Shown in pieces: positions 37,524-47,229 of a stretch of 64,000 nucleotides of DNA. Origin of the DNA: Rummeliibacillus suwonensis (GTDB lineage: Bacteria > Bacillota > Bacilli > Bacillales_A > Planococcaceae); NCBI RefSeq assembly GCF_007896435.1, contig NZ_VCBL01000001.1:124001-188000 (forward strand). Direction: 5' to 3'. Position numbers and translations under genes: made by a program. The notes below the pieces were generated by a model. It did no database searches and was not told the DNA's origin. It saw nothing but the letters and a program-made list of their open reading frames with translations. Each line of letters starts with the position of its first letter. Position 1 is the stretch's first letter.

Positions 37524-38471
37524 ATGTCATTTGCTTCGGAAACGAAAAAAGAACTTACTCAAGTTGAAGCAGAAGATGCGAGTTTGAAAGCAGAACTATC
37601 TGCCCTTATCCGAATGAATGGTTCTCTGTCCTTTGCTAATCACCAAATAAGTCTTGATGTGCAAACTGAAAACGCAGCGATTGCTCGTAGAATGTATACC
37701 ATTATGAAAAAATTATATCAGCATCGAATTGAATTATTAGTACGTAAAAAGATGCGGCTAAAGAAAAATAATGTGTATATTTGCCGCGTGCGTGATGGAG
37801 CAAAAGAGCTATTGGAGGAATTATATATTCTTTCTGGTAATTCTTTATTCGATCATGCCATCGCAGAAGAGTTGACCGATACGGTAGATCAAAAAAGAGC
37901 ATATTTACGTGGGGCCTTTTTGGCAGGTGGCTCTGTGAATAATCCTGAAACTTCTTCCTACCATTTAGAAATTTATTCTTTATATAAAGAGCATGGAGAA
38001 GCCTTAATGAGTTTAATGAATTGCTTCGAACTCAATGCCAAAACGATAGAACGCAAAAAGGGCTTTGTAACGTATTTAAAAGAAGCTGAGAAGATTTCGG
38101 ATTTCTTAAGCCTTGTAGGTGCTCACCAAGCCATGCTAAAATTTGAAGATGTACGGATTGTACGAGATATGCGAAATAGTGTTAATCGTTTAGTTAATTG
38201 TGAAACGGCTAATCTGAACAAAACGATTGGTGCCGCGATTCGTCAAGTTGAAAATATCCGTTATATCGATAACATGATCGGTATCGATCAATTACCAGAA
38301 AAACTACGTGAAATCGCGCGGTTACGGGTAGAATATCAAGAAGTAACGCTAAAAGAACTTGGCGAGATGGTATCAACAGGCGTTGTGAGTAAATCAGGTG
38401 TTAATCATCGTTTACGCAAAATCGACGAAATTGCCGATGCGCTCAGAAATGGCGAAAAAATAAAAGTTTAA
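37524..38471 (+). CDS. whiA: WhiA-type DNA-binding protein
   Basis: A 315-residue protein combining an N-terminal LAGLIDADG-like fold without nuclease residues (about 90-190, including [19 protein letters not shown]) and a C-terminal helix-turn-helix ([24 protein letters not shown]). In Bacillus it influences cell division, chromosome segregation and envelope composition. Start at ATG 37524 behind GAGAGGGGG. Last gene before the repeat element that separates it from crh. Confidence 0.95.
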   Translation: MSFASETKKELTQVEAEDASLKAELSALIRMNGSLSFANHQISLDVQTENAAIARRMYTIMKKLYQHRIELLVRKKMRLKKNNVYICRVRDGAKELLEELYILSGNSLFDHAIAEELTDTVDQKRAYLRGAFLAGGSVNNPETSSYHLEIYSLYKEHGEALMSLMNCFELNAKTIERKKGFVTYLKEAEKISDFLSLVGAHQAMLKFEDVRIVRDMRNSVNRLVNCETANLNKTIGAAIRQVENIRYIDNMIGIDQLPEKLREIARLRVEYQEVTLKELGEMVSTGVVSKSGVNHRLRKIDEIADALRNGEKIKV

Positions 38472-38540
38472 TGATCTAGATAAAACCATGTAGGTTGTAA
38501 AAAATCATTTTTTTAAAAGGATTCAAAATAACAGATGGAT

Positions 38541-38697
38541 TTTATCCCGCTTGAACGGGCAGTAATACACCTCTCTCAAAATTCAGCGAAAGCAAAGAAG
38601 GTAGGCGGGAGAGCAACTGCCCGTAAAAGCCCGATTGGTTCAACTAATCATCAGTGGTGGGTGAAGAAAACCCCCACTGATGAAAGTTTCACTTTAT
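38541..38697 (+). mobile_element. TTTAT-flanked hairpin element, internally deleted, between whiA and crh
   Basis: A 157-bp copy: TTTAT, CCCG/CGGG hairpin, GGGCAGT and ACTGCCC arms, then the segment holding the TTGCCACAGGACG hairpin is missing. The right end has a perfect CAGTG...CACTG hairpin, the TGAAAGTTTCA dyad and TTTAT. It splits the whiA-crh pair. Confidence 0.75.
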
Positions 38698-38745
38698 ATG
38701 TTCATTTCATTCAAACTGTTCTAACTTAAAAGGGGAGGATCCATT

Positions 38746-39003
38746 GTGGTAGAAAAACAAGTAAAAGTCAAACTAAAATCAGGATTACAAGCGAGACAAG
38801 CGGCATTATTCGTTCAAGAAGCGAATCGTCATTCGGCTGACGTATTCCTTCAAAAAGACGATAAAAAAGTAAATGCAAAAAGTATCATGGGGATCATGAG
38901 CTTAGCGATTGCAAGAGGAACTACTATTATTTTAAGTGCAGAAGGTAATGACGAAAAACAAGTATTAGAAAAACTGGTTAAAATAATTGAAAACGAAGAT
39001 TAG
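38746..39003 (+). CDS. crh: HPr-like catabolite repression protein Crh
   Basis: An 85-residue HPr homologue. Position 15, the phosphotransfer His of HPr, is Gln here (SGLQARQAA), so it cannot carry sugar phosphotransfer. Ser46 (NAKSIMG) is kept as the HprK target. P-Ser-Crh is a co-repressor of CcpA. The start is GTG 38746, 8 bases after GGGGAGG. The preceding element (38541-38697) means it may have its own promoter within the 274-base gap. HprK, its kinase, is encoded at 21821. Confidence 0.96.
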   Translation: MVEKQVKVKLKSGLQARQAALFVQEANRHSADVFLQKDDKKVNAKSIMGIMSLAIARGTTIILSAEGNDEKQVLEKLVKIIENED

Positions 39004-39013
39004 TTAAATAGAT

Positions 39014-39063
39014 AAAAAGCGCTAAGGAGCAACTCGATAAGATTGTTCCTCAGCGCTTTTTTG
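39014..39063 (+). terminator. Terminator of crh
   Basis: AAAAAGCGCT and AGGAGCAAC pair with GTTCCT and AGCGCTTTTTT around a loop, followed by T residues. Confidence 0.85.
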
Positions 39064-39686
39064 TGTTTGAAAAATTCTGTATAGAAAATCGTTGATCATT
39101 CTCAATCGTAGTGGTACTGAAGCGATCGTTTTAAGAAAAAACTGATGGATTTAAATGTAGTAGAGGATTAAGAAGTGCTTACTATTCGTCTGGAAAATTT
39201 ATTCTAATAAGAGAAGAAGAAAAATAATTTGACTAATGCATAAAATATATTTGAATAGTTATTTAACATTTTAAACATATATTTTATATTATTGCACTGA
39301 ACAAATATTGAACAAAAAATAAACATAATCTAAACAGTATGATGCTTTTTAAATATTTATATATCAATGAATGTGATATTTTCGTGAATTCGAATTTTTT
39401 TTTGAAAATGATAGAAAAGTAATGGTGTGAGTTAGTGTATTTGTAATACATTTAATATTTTAAAATAATAAAATAAGAAGGAAATAAAATAGAGTATTCG
39501 AGTTTCTAGGTATAATTCAATAAAAGTATGATGAAAAAGAAAAATATATCCCATTTTTTGTTATACAAAAGATAGTTTGTTGCTGAATTTTATATACGAG
39601 ATACAAATAAGCGAATTTTAAAAACGAATAATAAAACTCTTTTTATATCAAAAAAATATCTTTTAACATACATATAAGTCAATAAA
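39064..39686. other. Very AT-rich gap upstream of the adhesin gene
   Basis: About 620 bases with long A and T runs and no supported reading frame. Possible promoter-like pieces (TTGAAC near 39308) are too weak to assign. Confidence 0.5.
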
Positions 39687-39715
39687 GTATTATATGAATA
39701 GTTCTATTATAATAC
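39687..39715 (+). promoter_or_regulatory. Dyad and -10 box, probable adhesin promoter
   Basis: GTATTATA (39687-39694) and TATAATAC (39708-39715) form an inverted repeat; the second arm contains a perfect TATAAT (39708-39713). No good -35 is visible, so an activator or repressor at the dyad is plausible. Confidence 0.4.
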
Positions 39716-39739
39716 ATAAGGATAAGGGAGAATTTGAAA

Positions 39740-39895
39740 GAATATATTGATGGTGATATATTCCCAATGAAAAAGATTTGGAATTAATGGGAGTAAAAAA
39801 TTTTTTTCAAATCTTATGAAATAAGCTGATCGGAGGGATAAAACATTGAAAAACTAAATAGAAGATGTTCGATTTCCCTTTGCGATTTTAGCTTA
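39740..39895 (+). promoter_or_regulatory. Structured leader of the adhesin gene
   Basis: Two hairpins can form: GAATATA / TATATTC (39740-39763), and a long-range stem in which TAAGCT, ATCG and AGGGA (39822-39838) pair with TCCCT, CGAT and AGCTTA (39875-39895). The second buries a GGAGGG sequence that is not the ribosome site of the adhesin. No known riboswitch class is recognised. Confidence 0.35.
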
Positions 39896-39917
39896 AACAA
39901 GTTAATAGAAAGGGGAA

Positions 39918-42900
39918 ATGACATACGTGAAGAAAAAACTAAGTGCAACACTGATGGCCTTCATGCTCGTGCTCCAAGTACTTTCTTCTGGATTCTTGAT
40001 GCCTATGAGTGCGTTTGCGGCAACAAACGATAATACCGCAACCACTCAAACAGACACCAAAACCCAAGTTGGTACAGAAGCGGATAACACCAAAGAATCC
40101 ACACCAACCAATGCAACTGCTCAGGATGAAGATAGTAGTAAGGCTGTGGAGGAAGAAGCTAAGCAGGCAGTGGACTCACTGTTCACAAACAACCAATACA
40201 CAGCCCTTGCAAAAGATGTTACGGAATGGCATATCAACACAGTAGAAGTAACCGTCCACAAAGTAACAAACGACCAAGTCAAACAAGACTTACAACACAA
40301 AGTCGACTTGGCAAGAGCTTTCGTAGCGGTGAATGCCCTATTCACCCCAACAAAGGATCAACTGGCTAAAGGTGTAACACAGGCTGCCATTGATGCGGCT
40401 GATGCGAAAGTTAAGCAAGTAGATTCATCACTTGTAGCAGGAAAAGCTGCATTAACACAACTCATTGCACAAGCTTCAAAACTTGCGAAAAATGAGGGTG
40501 CAGAAGAAAAGGCAAAAGCTGCTGAGGATAAAGTAGAGAAATCTGATGAAAGTACCAAAGCTAAATTGCAAACAAAAGCTTTGAAAAAACTGGCAATCAG
40601 TTCATCTTTAGCTGATTATATTACAGATATTCAATTAACTTCTGGAATTGATTCAGCAGATCCATTGCCAACTGATCATCAATTTAAAATTACAGATGAT
40701 TTTGGTGTATTAGTGAGTTTTGAATTTCCTGAAGCAGTCCCAGCTGGAACTGAATTTACTTATACCCTTCCAACTGGAACGTATGTCAAACAGGGAGATA
40801 GTACTGATGTAACTTTAGCAACAGATGTAACGGGTGATCTATCTTGGAATACAGATGGTACTGTAAAACTTAAAGTAAATCAAGATGTTCCAGCAGGTTC
40901 ATCTGGTGGTCTAGTATTCCGAAGCTGGTTTGCTGAAAGTATAGATGAGACTCCTTATACTATTCACTACCCTATTCAAGGTGGTGCAACAAAAGATGTT
41001 GATGTACAGTTGCAAGAAGCACCAAAACCAGCTCCAGCTATGAGTAAAACAGCGGATAATGGTGGAAAATCATTTGATACCAAGGAAATTCAATATAAAA
41101 TCATATTTTCTGGAGTAGAAAATGCTGCGAAACTATTGGATGAACTGCCAGCAGGTTTATCAAAGGACTCCATTGTTTCGGTTAAAAAATATGACTACAA
41201 CAAGTTTACAGGAGAATTTAGTACAGAGCCTTTTGATGATAAAGCGAATTGGGAAGATAATGGTACAGGTACAACATACTCTTTACAACGTACAGGTGGT
41301 ATTACATCCGATAAGTATGAAATTGTCTTGAAAACAACAGTAGATGATACGAATGCATATGGTGATGGTAGTGGCTTACCAAATACCATTGAAGCTAATA
41401 CAGCTAAAATGGTAAAATCAGATGATTCAACGATTTTAGAGAAATCTTCAGGGAAAGTCACAATAAAACACAATGTACCTTATGTAAAAAAACAGGTAGC
41501 ATATGACTCTAGTACTCAAACTGTTACTTGGCAAATTCAATACAATATTAACGAGCGTGACTTAGTTGCACAAACCATTGTTGATACCTTTAATACAGGA
41601 TTTACTTTTGGGGATTTAAAAATATACAATGCAACTTTAACGACAAATGGTGATGGTAGTGCACATGTTGAGAAAGGGGCAGAAGTAGACATAAGTGCTT
41701 CTGGTTTTACAGTGGAATCACAAATTCCTAATCCTACTGATAGCAATAAACAACAAGTAAGCATCTCTGTACCAGCAACAAATAAAGCTTATGTCATTGA
41801 ATATACGACAACAGCTGATGATGTCATAACAGGTGGCGACATTACCAATACAGCCACTATTGGCAGCGTTTGGACAACTACTAATACGGCTAGCTTGTCT
41901 TTATACAACACGGCAGGTGTTAAATCAACTGTTCCAGATGGTGTTGACTATGTCAATAAAACAGCTGATTGGAAAATCACATTAAATACAGCTACAAATG
42001 TAGGTAATCTAAAAGGTGTCACAGTAACGGATACGTATGTTACAGGAAATCTAACACTTGATGAAAGTAGTATTCAAGTAGATGGTCAGCCATTAGCAAC
42101 ATATGATTCAGGTGCAACTGTTACTAAAACAAAAGATGGAGCTGACAAAGAAATTGGATTTACGATTCAGTTTTCAGCAAGTAAAGAAATCGAACCTAAC
42201 ACCGAGATTACTTATACAACAGGGTATAATCTTGTAGGAGCAGGTACAACACTTAAAAATAGTGCAGCGATTGATTATACAACAGCTAAAGATGTAACAA
42301 AAACAGATGTTTCAATTGGCTCATCTCAATATAATTTGACACCAGAAGCAGATACGGATGGGAATAAATCGGGTGTATACAATCCAAAAACGAAGGAAAT
42401 TACATGGACTGTAAATGTCAATTACTACGCGAACTCGGTTACAAATCCTGTGTTAATAGATACAATTGATGGTGATCAAAACTATGTTGCTGGTAGCTTA
42501 AAAATATACGATGCTAGTGTTGATTCCAAAACAGGTGTTATTAGTCGAGGAAATGATGTAACTAGTGATTGGACACCTTCAGGATTTGAAGATACAAGTA
42601 AGGAATTTACTTTATCAAAAGCAGGTACCATTAATAGTGCTTACCAAATTGTATATAAGACAAAAGTAAACACAGATTTAATTCACGCTGCATCTACGTA
42701 TACGAATACAGCAAAATTTAAAGGGGATAATACGTCTCAAATAATACTAGATTCTACGCCAACAGGTTTAAATTATGGCGATGAAGTAGTTGAAAAAGAA
42801 TATACAGACCGTACGGGAAAGGTACAACATAATTGGAAAGTACTTATTAACCGTTCACAATCCAATTTAAATAACGTAAAAATAGAAGATAGTGCGACAG

Positions 42901-45815
42901 GTGATATGGCTCTTAAATTAGATTCATTTAAGTTGACAAGAACCGATTATACTGACGATGAACATCCTACTACTTCAAGCTCAACAGATATTACGATTAC
43001 ACAACAAGCTACTGCTCCAACTAGTGTAGCTGAAGATACAGCGATTCTTGTACCAAACGAGGATGGTAAAAGCTTTTCATTATATTTAGGAGACATTACG
43101 CGTAGCTATACATTAACGTATTCTTCCAATTATACGGGAGATCCGAAAGCTGAGCTTAACTTTCCAACGAATACAGCAGAAATTTCTGCAACAGATTTAA
43201 ATGCATCTGTAAAAGAAAGTGGTTATACTTTAACAAAAGCTCAAATTGGCTATTCTACAGCATTAGCTTGGTTAAATTATCAACCAAAACTCAAAATTCA
43301 TAAAATTGCTGCTCAATCATCAAATGGTGTAGACGTGAAAGTTCAAGATTTAAGCGGCATTACTTTTAAATTATATGATGAATTGAATAATCCTGTTGAT
43401 ACAGCCACAACGGATCTTAATGGTGAAGTAACGTTTACAAAAACACTTCCTGCAGGCTATTATTACTTAGCAGAAGAAAACCAACTAGATGGATATAAAA
43501 CATTTGGGGATGGTTACACAGGTGATGGATATGCAAGTGGATATGTAAGTAATCAAGATACTTCGACTCCATTAACCAAAAACATTAATGGAAAATCGGC
43601 TATTCGTGTAGCGATTTCAGGGGATACTGTTAATCCATTGATTCCTAATCAAGTTGATTTAACTGTTAAGAACTATTTACAAACACCTACAGGCTGTTCA
43701 ACAACCTTCATCAACAAAGATGGAGAAACAGTTCTTCAAGGTTCAGAGTATAAAATAACTGATAAAAATGGAAACACAGTAGTTGAAAATATCAAAGCGG
43801 GTAGTGATGGTAAGATTGTAACACCACAATTACCAGCCGGAGACTACACATTAGTTCAAACAAAACTTCCAGATGGTGGCTATGATACTTTTGCTAAACC
43901 TACAGACTTTAAAGTAACTGAAGGAAGTTGTGTAACAGATATCGTTGTTAAAAACTCAAAACTATGTAACACAGTGACGGTGAATTTCAATGCTGTTGAT
44001 CCAAGTGATATGGCAGGATTCCGGAACGGCTCTAAACTCAAAGTAGTGGATAGTAATGGCGATATAGCAAAAGATAAAGATAATAATGAGTTAAAAGATT
44101 TAACACTTGATTCAGACAATAAACTAACATTTAATAAGCTTCCAGATGGTGAATACAAGATTATTCAAACAGATACACCGAATGGCTATGTCAAGATTGA
44201 TGATATTTCATTCAACACAACTGATTTTGATGATGCATGTCAAAAAATAATACCCGTTACAATTGAAAAATGCGACACCTTCGCCAATTTCGAAGTAGTC
44301 GGTGCAACAGGTCAACAAGCCACAGATTTGGCAAACCAAGCTGAATTTAAAGTAGTTGATTCAAATGGTGATGATGTAGCAGGGGCAACAGGTATTAAAG
44401 TGGTTGATGGAAAAGTAAATGTTCCCGACTTAAGCCCAGGTACTTATAAACTAATACAAACAAAAGCACCAGCTGGATATTATGCTGCAAGTCCTCAAGA
44501 ATTTGTTGTGTCAACAGATACTTGTACTTCATTAATTCCAGTGAAAAACTACCCAATCCCACCAACACCGACTTGTCCGATCGAATTCAACGTAGTGGAT
44601 TCAAAAACGAACAATGGTATTGGAAATGCTACATTCGAGATAAAACAAAATGGTGTGACCGTTGCGACTGTAACAAGTGATGCGTCTGGGAAGGTTTCAT
44701 TGCCCACATTGACAGTTGGCGATTATCAACTTGTTCAAACATCATCGAAAGTTGGTTATGAATATAGCAAAGAGCCGATTTCATTCTCAGTGAAAAATGA
44801 TAACGGAACATGTACTGTAACGATCTCAACGGTGAAAAATGATCCAAAAACATGTCCTGTAGATATTACAGTGATCGATGCAGATGTTACGAATATCAAG
44901 GTAGCAGGTGCGACATTTACCATTAAAGATAAAGATGGAAAAGTCGTTGCTGAAAATGTGACTTCTGATAAAGATGGAAAAATCATTGTAAAAGGGCTTG
45001 TAGCAGGTGATTATACATTAGTACAAACTTCTGTACCAAATGGTTATGAGAAATCTGCGGATGTTTCATTCACTGTGAAAACAAAAGAAGATGGTACATG
45101 TGAAAACACAGTAGTGGTTGTTAAAAATGTACCAAAACAATGTGATGTTGTCTTTATCAATAAAGATGAAGAAACAGGAAAAGTTGTCAAAGGTTCTTCT
45201 ACTTTTGTTGTAAAAGATCAAGATGGCAAAACAGTGACTACTGTGACTTCAGATAGTAACGGTAAAATTACGGTTGCTCATCTAAAACCAGGTACTTACG
45301 AATTAGTTCAACAAAAAGCGCCATCGGGTTATGAAGAACAGTCAGGAACGATCACATTTACTGTGAAAAAAGGCGAATGTGGTCCAAATATCGTCATTGA
45401 TAATGTGAAAGTGGATGAGCCGAAAGATCCTAAAAATGATAACAACAAAGGAAATGGCAAAACACCAAACAAAAACAAGGACGAAGACACAACATCTCCT
45501 AACAATAACAAAGCATCAAAAAGCGGCAACAATAGTGCTACTTTCAAAGTAACAGATAAAGACCATGCTCATAAATATAAAGATGATGTCTATAAATTGG
45601 TTGACGAAAACGGTAAAACCATTGCAAGTGGTTTGAAAGTCAACAAAGATGGCAACATCGTGGTGGAAGGACTTCCTGATGGTGATTATCACTTAGTAAA
45701 ATTACCTCAAACAGGAGTTCAAAACTCTTTATATGCAAGCTTAATGGGACTTGTATTAGTTCTTTTAGGTGGTTACGCTATTTATCGAGGTCGCCGTAAA
45801 AAGAGTATAATGTAA
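39918..45815 (+). CDS. Giant LPXTG-anchored multidomain adhesin
   Basis: A 1965-residue cell-wall protein. The signal peptide ends near AFAATN, followed by a Thr-rich, helical region (to about 230). Next come Ig-like adhesin and collagen-binding-type modules (about 240-1110; motifs such as TVTWQIQYN and WKITLN). Seven SpaA/CnaB-like domains follow (about 1123-1825), then a Lys/Asn linker and a half domain running into the sorting signal LPQTG (1929-1933) with a hydrophobic helix and RGRRKK tail. Domain 1 keeps Lys/Glu/Asn for an isopeptide bond; domains 2-7 have Gln for Glu, no Lys, and two Cys each. ATG 39918 is 3 bases from AAAGGGG; GTG 39927 is an alternative start. No sortase gene is nearby. 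Confidence 0.92.
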   Translation: MTYVKKKLSATLMAFMLVLQVLSSGFLMPMSAFAATNDNTATTQTDTKTQVGTEADNTKESTPTNATAQDEDSSKAVEEEAKQAVDSLFTNNQYTALAKDVTEWHINTVEVTVHKVTNDQVKQDLQHKVDLARAFVAVNALFTPTKDQLAKGVTQAAIDAADAKVKQVDSSLVAGKAALTQLIAQASKLAKNEGAEEKAKAAEDKVEKSDESTKAKLQTKALKKLAISSSLADYITDIQLTSGIDSADPLPTDHQFKITDDFGVLVSFEFPEAVPAGTEFTYTLPTGTYVKQGDSTDVTLATDVTGDLSWNTDGTVKLKVNQDVPAGSSGGLVFRSWFAESIDETPYTIHYPIQGGATKDVDVQLQEAPKPAPAMSKTADNGGKSFDTKEIQYKIIFSGVENAAKLLDELPAGLSKDSIVSVKKYDYNKFTGEFSTEPFDDKANWEDNGTGTTYSLQRTGGITSDKYEIVLKTTVDDTNAYGDGSGLPNTIEANTAKMVKSDDSTILEKSSGKVTIKHNVPYVKKQVAYDSSTQTVTWQIQYNINERDLVAQTIVDTFNTGFTFGDLKIYNATLTTNGDGSAHVEKGAEVDISASGFTVESQIPNPTDSNKQQVSISVPATNKAYVIEYTTTADDVITGGDITNTATIGSVWTTTNTASLSLYNTAGVKSTVPDGVDYVNKTADWKITLNTATNVGNLKGVTVTDTYVTGNLTLDESSIQVDGQPLATYDSGATVTKTKDGADKEIGFTIQFSASKEIEPNTEITYTTGYNLVGAGTTLKNSAAIDYTTAKDVTKTDVSIGSSQYNLTPEADTDGNKSGVYNPKTKEITWTVNVNYYANSVTNPVLIDTIDGDQNYVAGSLKIYDASVDSKTGVISRGNDVTSDWTPSGFEDTSKEFTLSKAGTINSAYQIVYKTKVNTDLIHAASTYTNTAKFKGDNTSQIILDSTPTGLNYGDEVVEKEYTDRTGKVQHNWKVLINRSQSNLNNVKIEDSATGDMALKLDSFKLTRTDYTDDEHPTTSSSTDITITQQATAPTSVAEDTAILVPNEDGKSFSLYLGDITRSYTLTYSSNYTGDPKAELNFPTNTAEISATDLNASVKESGYTLTKAQIGYSTALAWLNYQPKLKIHKIAAQSSNGVDVKVQDLSGITFKLYDELNNPVDTATTDLNGEVTFTKTLPAGYYYLAEENQLDGYKTFGDGYTGDGYASGYVSNQDTSTPLTKNINGKSAIRVAISGDTVNPLIPNQVDLTVKNYLQTPTGCSTTFINKDGETVLQGSEYKITDKNGNTVVENIKAGSDGKIVTPQLPAGDYTLVQTKLPDGGYDTFAKPTDFKVTEGSCVTDIVVKNSKLCNTVTVNFNAVDPSDMAGFRNGSKLKVVDSNGDIAKDKDNNELKDLTLDSDNKLTFNKLPDGEYKIIQTDTPNGYVKIDDISFNTTDFDDACQKIIPVTIEKCDTFANFEVVGATGQQATDLANQAEFKVVDSNGDDVAGATGIKVVDGKVNVPDLSPGTYKLIQTKAPAGYYAASPQEFVVSTDTCTSLIPVKNYPIPPTPTCPIEFNVVDSKTNNGIGNATFEIKQNGVTVATVTSDASGKVSLPTLTVGDYQLVQTSSKVGYEYSKEPISFSVKNDNGTCTVTISTVKNDPKTCPVDITVIDADVTNIKVAGATFTIKDKDGKVVAENVTSDKDGKIIVKGLVAGDYTLVQTSVPNGYEKSADVSFTVKTKEDGTCENTVVVVKNVPKQCDVVFINKDEETGKVVKGSSTFVVKDQDGKTVTTVTSDSNGKITVAHLKPGTYELVQQKAPSGYEEQSGTITFTVKKGECGPNIVIDNVKVDEPKDPKNDNNKGNGKTPNKNKDEDTTSPNNNKASKSGNNSATFKVTDKDHAHKYKDDVYKLVDENGKTIASGLKVNKDGNIVVEGLPDGDYHLVKLPQTGVQNSLYASLMGLVLVLLGGYAIYRGRRKKSIM

Positions 45816-45820
45816 TTTCG

Positions 45821-45853
45821 AAGCGGTTCCCCTTTGGGAGAGCCGCTTTTTTC
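45821..45853 (+). terminator. Terminator of the adhesin gene
   Basis: AAGCGGTTC pairs with GAGCCGCTT, with an inner CCC/GGG stem, followed by six T residues. Confidence 0.87.
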
Positions 45854-45908
45854 ATTTTAGAAGAAAAAAGACCGATTTCTTGAAATTCATAGTGCTTGAA
45901 ATTATTCA

Positions 45909-46195
45909 TCTACGGAAGGAGAAGTTCTATCCATGGAAAGAGGTAGTCCATCCACGGAAGGAAGGGTTCCATCCACGGGAGAAGAGACCCAATCCACGGA
46001 AGGAGGGGTTCCATCCACGGAAGAAGAGACCCAATCCACGGAAGGAGGGGTTCCATCCACGGAAGAAGAGACCCAATCCACGGAAGGAGGGGTTCCATCC
46101 ACGGAAGAAGAGACCCAATCCACGGAAAACGCCTTCCAATCCATGGAAGACCCTATTCAATCCACGAAACAACAAATTGTATCCACGTTTAAAAC
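45909..46195. repeat. 21-bp minisatellite, about 14 units
   Basis: The heptamer TCCACGG (or a one-base variant) recurs every 21 bases from 45909 to 46182 without a slip, with a 42-base higher-order unit in the centre. Several frames stay open on both strands because 21 is a multiple of three, but none has a ribosome site. It fills the space between the adhesin and clpP terminators. Confidence 0.92.
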
Positions 46196-46389
46196 TATTT
46201 ACGTCTTCCTTTCCATCTCCTTCCTCTCTTTTATACCTTCTCTCCTTTTCTTCTCCCATAACCAATCTAAAAGAACTCACTCGATTTTCTTCTAAAGATT
46301 GTTCCATGCAACTGTCAAAACCAATGATCATTTTAACTATCCAAAATAACTTTTCATATAAAACTCTGTACAAAAAGCCTTTCACGCAG

Positions 46390-46434
46390 AAAAAAACGAC
46401 AAGACTCTTCTGAATAAACGAGTCTTGCCGTTTT
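46390..46434 (-). terminator. Terminator of clpP
   Basis: On the minus strand AAAACGGCAAGACTC pairs with GAGTCTTGTCGTTTT (one wobble) and is followed by T residues. It faces the adhesin unit. Confidence 0.85.
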
Positions 46435-46453
46435 GTTTTTGAAAATGCCTATC

Positions 46454-47047
46454 TTATTTTTTTAATTCATTGCGATCCATGATGTGGTCGATTAGGCCGT
46501 ATTCTTTTGCTTGTTCAGCAGTCATGTAGTTATCACGGTCTGTGTCGCGAGCGATGACTTCAATTGGTTGGCCTGTGCGTTCAGCAAGGATGCCGTTTAA
46601 TTTTTCACGTGTTTTTAAAATATGTTTTGCAGCAATTTCGATTTCTGTTGCTTGACCTTGTGCGCCGCCTAGAGGTTGGTGAATCATGACTTCGCAGTTT
46701 GGTAATGCATAACGTTTACCCTTTGTGCCTGCTGTAAGAAGGAATGAACCCATTGATGCGCACATACCCATACCAACTGTTTGGATGTCTGGTTTGATGA
46801 ATTGCATGGTATCATAGATAGCCATACCAGCTGTTACGCTACCACCAGGAGAGTTGATGTAAAGGTAGATGTCTTTTTCTGGATCTTCAGCTTCTAGGAA
46901 TAATAATTGAGATACAACAGCGTTTGCTACGTTGTCATCAATGGCACTGCCAAGCATGATGATGCGGTCTTTCAATAAACGTGAGTAAATATCATAGGCA
47001 CGTTCACCGCGATTTGTTTGCTCAATAACTGTAGGGATTAAATTCAT
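46454..47047 (-). CDS. clpP: ATP-dependent Clp protease proteolytic subunit
   Basis: A 197-residue serine peptidase that forms the 14-mer barrel used by ClpX, ClpC and ClpE. The catalytic Ser is in GMCASMGSF, the His in MIHQPLGG, and the Asp in DTDRDNYM. Full length with the short N-terminal propeptide ([10 protein letters not shown]). On the minus strand GAGG precedes the ATG. A CtsR box overlaps its promoter, so it is heat-shock controlled. Confidence 0.97.
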   Translation of the reverse strand: MNLIPTVIEQTNRGERAYDIYSRLLKDRIIMLGSAIDDNVANAVVSQLLFLEAEDPEKDIYLYINSPGGSVTAGMAIYDTMQFIKPDIQTVGMGMCASMGSFLLTAGTKGKRYALPNCEVMIHQPLGGAQGQATEIEIAAKHILKTREKLNGILAERTGQPIEVIARDTDRDNYMTAEQAKEYGLIDHIMDRNELKK

Positions 47048-47123
47048 GTAAATAGCCTCCTCAAATTAATAAGGTAATTTCGTGTTCATACGCTGAAAGT
47101 TTATCTATCTCAGCTGTAACTTT

Positions 47124-47154
47124 ATCATACACATAATGGTCAATAAAGGTCAAA
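47124..47154 (-). promoter_or_regulatory. clpP promoter with CtsR operator
   Basis: On the plus strand GGTCAAT-AAA-GGTCAAA (47138-47154) is the tandem heptad recognised by CtsR. On the minus strand the second heptad doubles as the -35 (TTGACC), and 18 bases on is the -10 TATGAT (47129-47124). Repressor and polymerase sites therefore coincide. Confidence 0.82.
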
Positions 47155-47229
47155 TATTACGATTGTTTTTTTCTCTTATTGAATTGTTCCCATTTAATTT
47201 GTATAATAGATAAGTCGCAAATACTTTTT

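Noticed and set aside
38535..38729. 64-codon open frame between whiA and crh
   Set aside because: It lies over a hairpin repeat element, lacks a ribosome site and is not kept open in the other copies.
45880..46413. Open frames of 80-177 codons over the minisatellite
   Set aside because: They exist in several frames on both strands because the 21-base unit has no stop codon; there is no ribosome site and the products are low-complexity.
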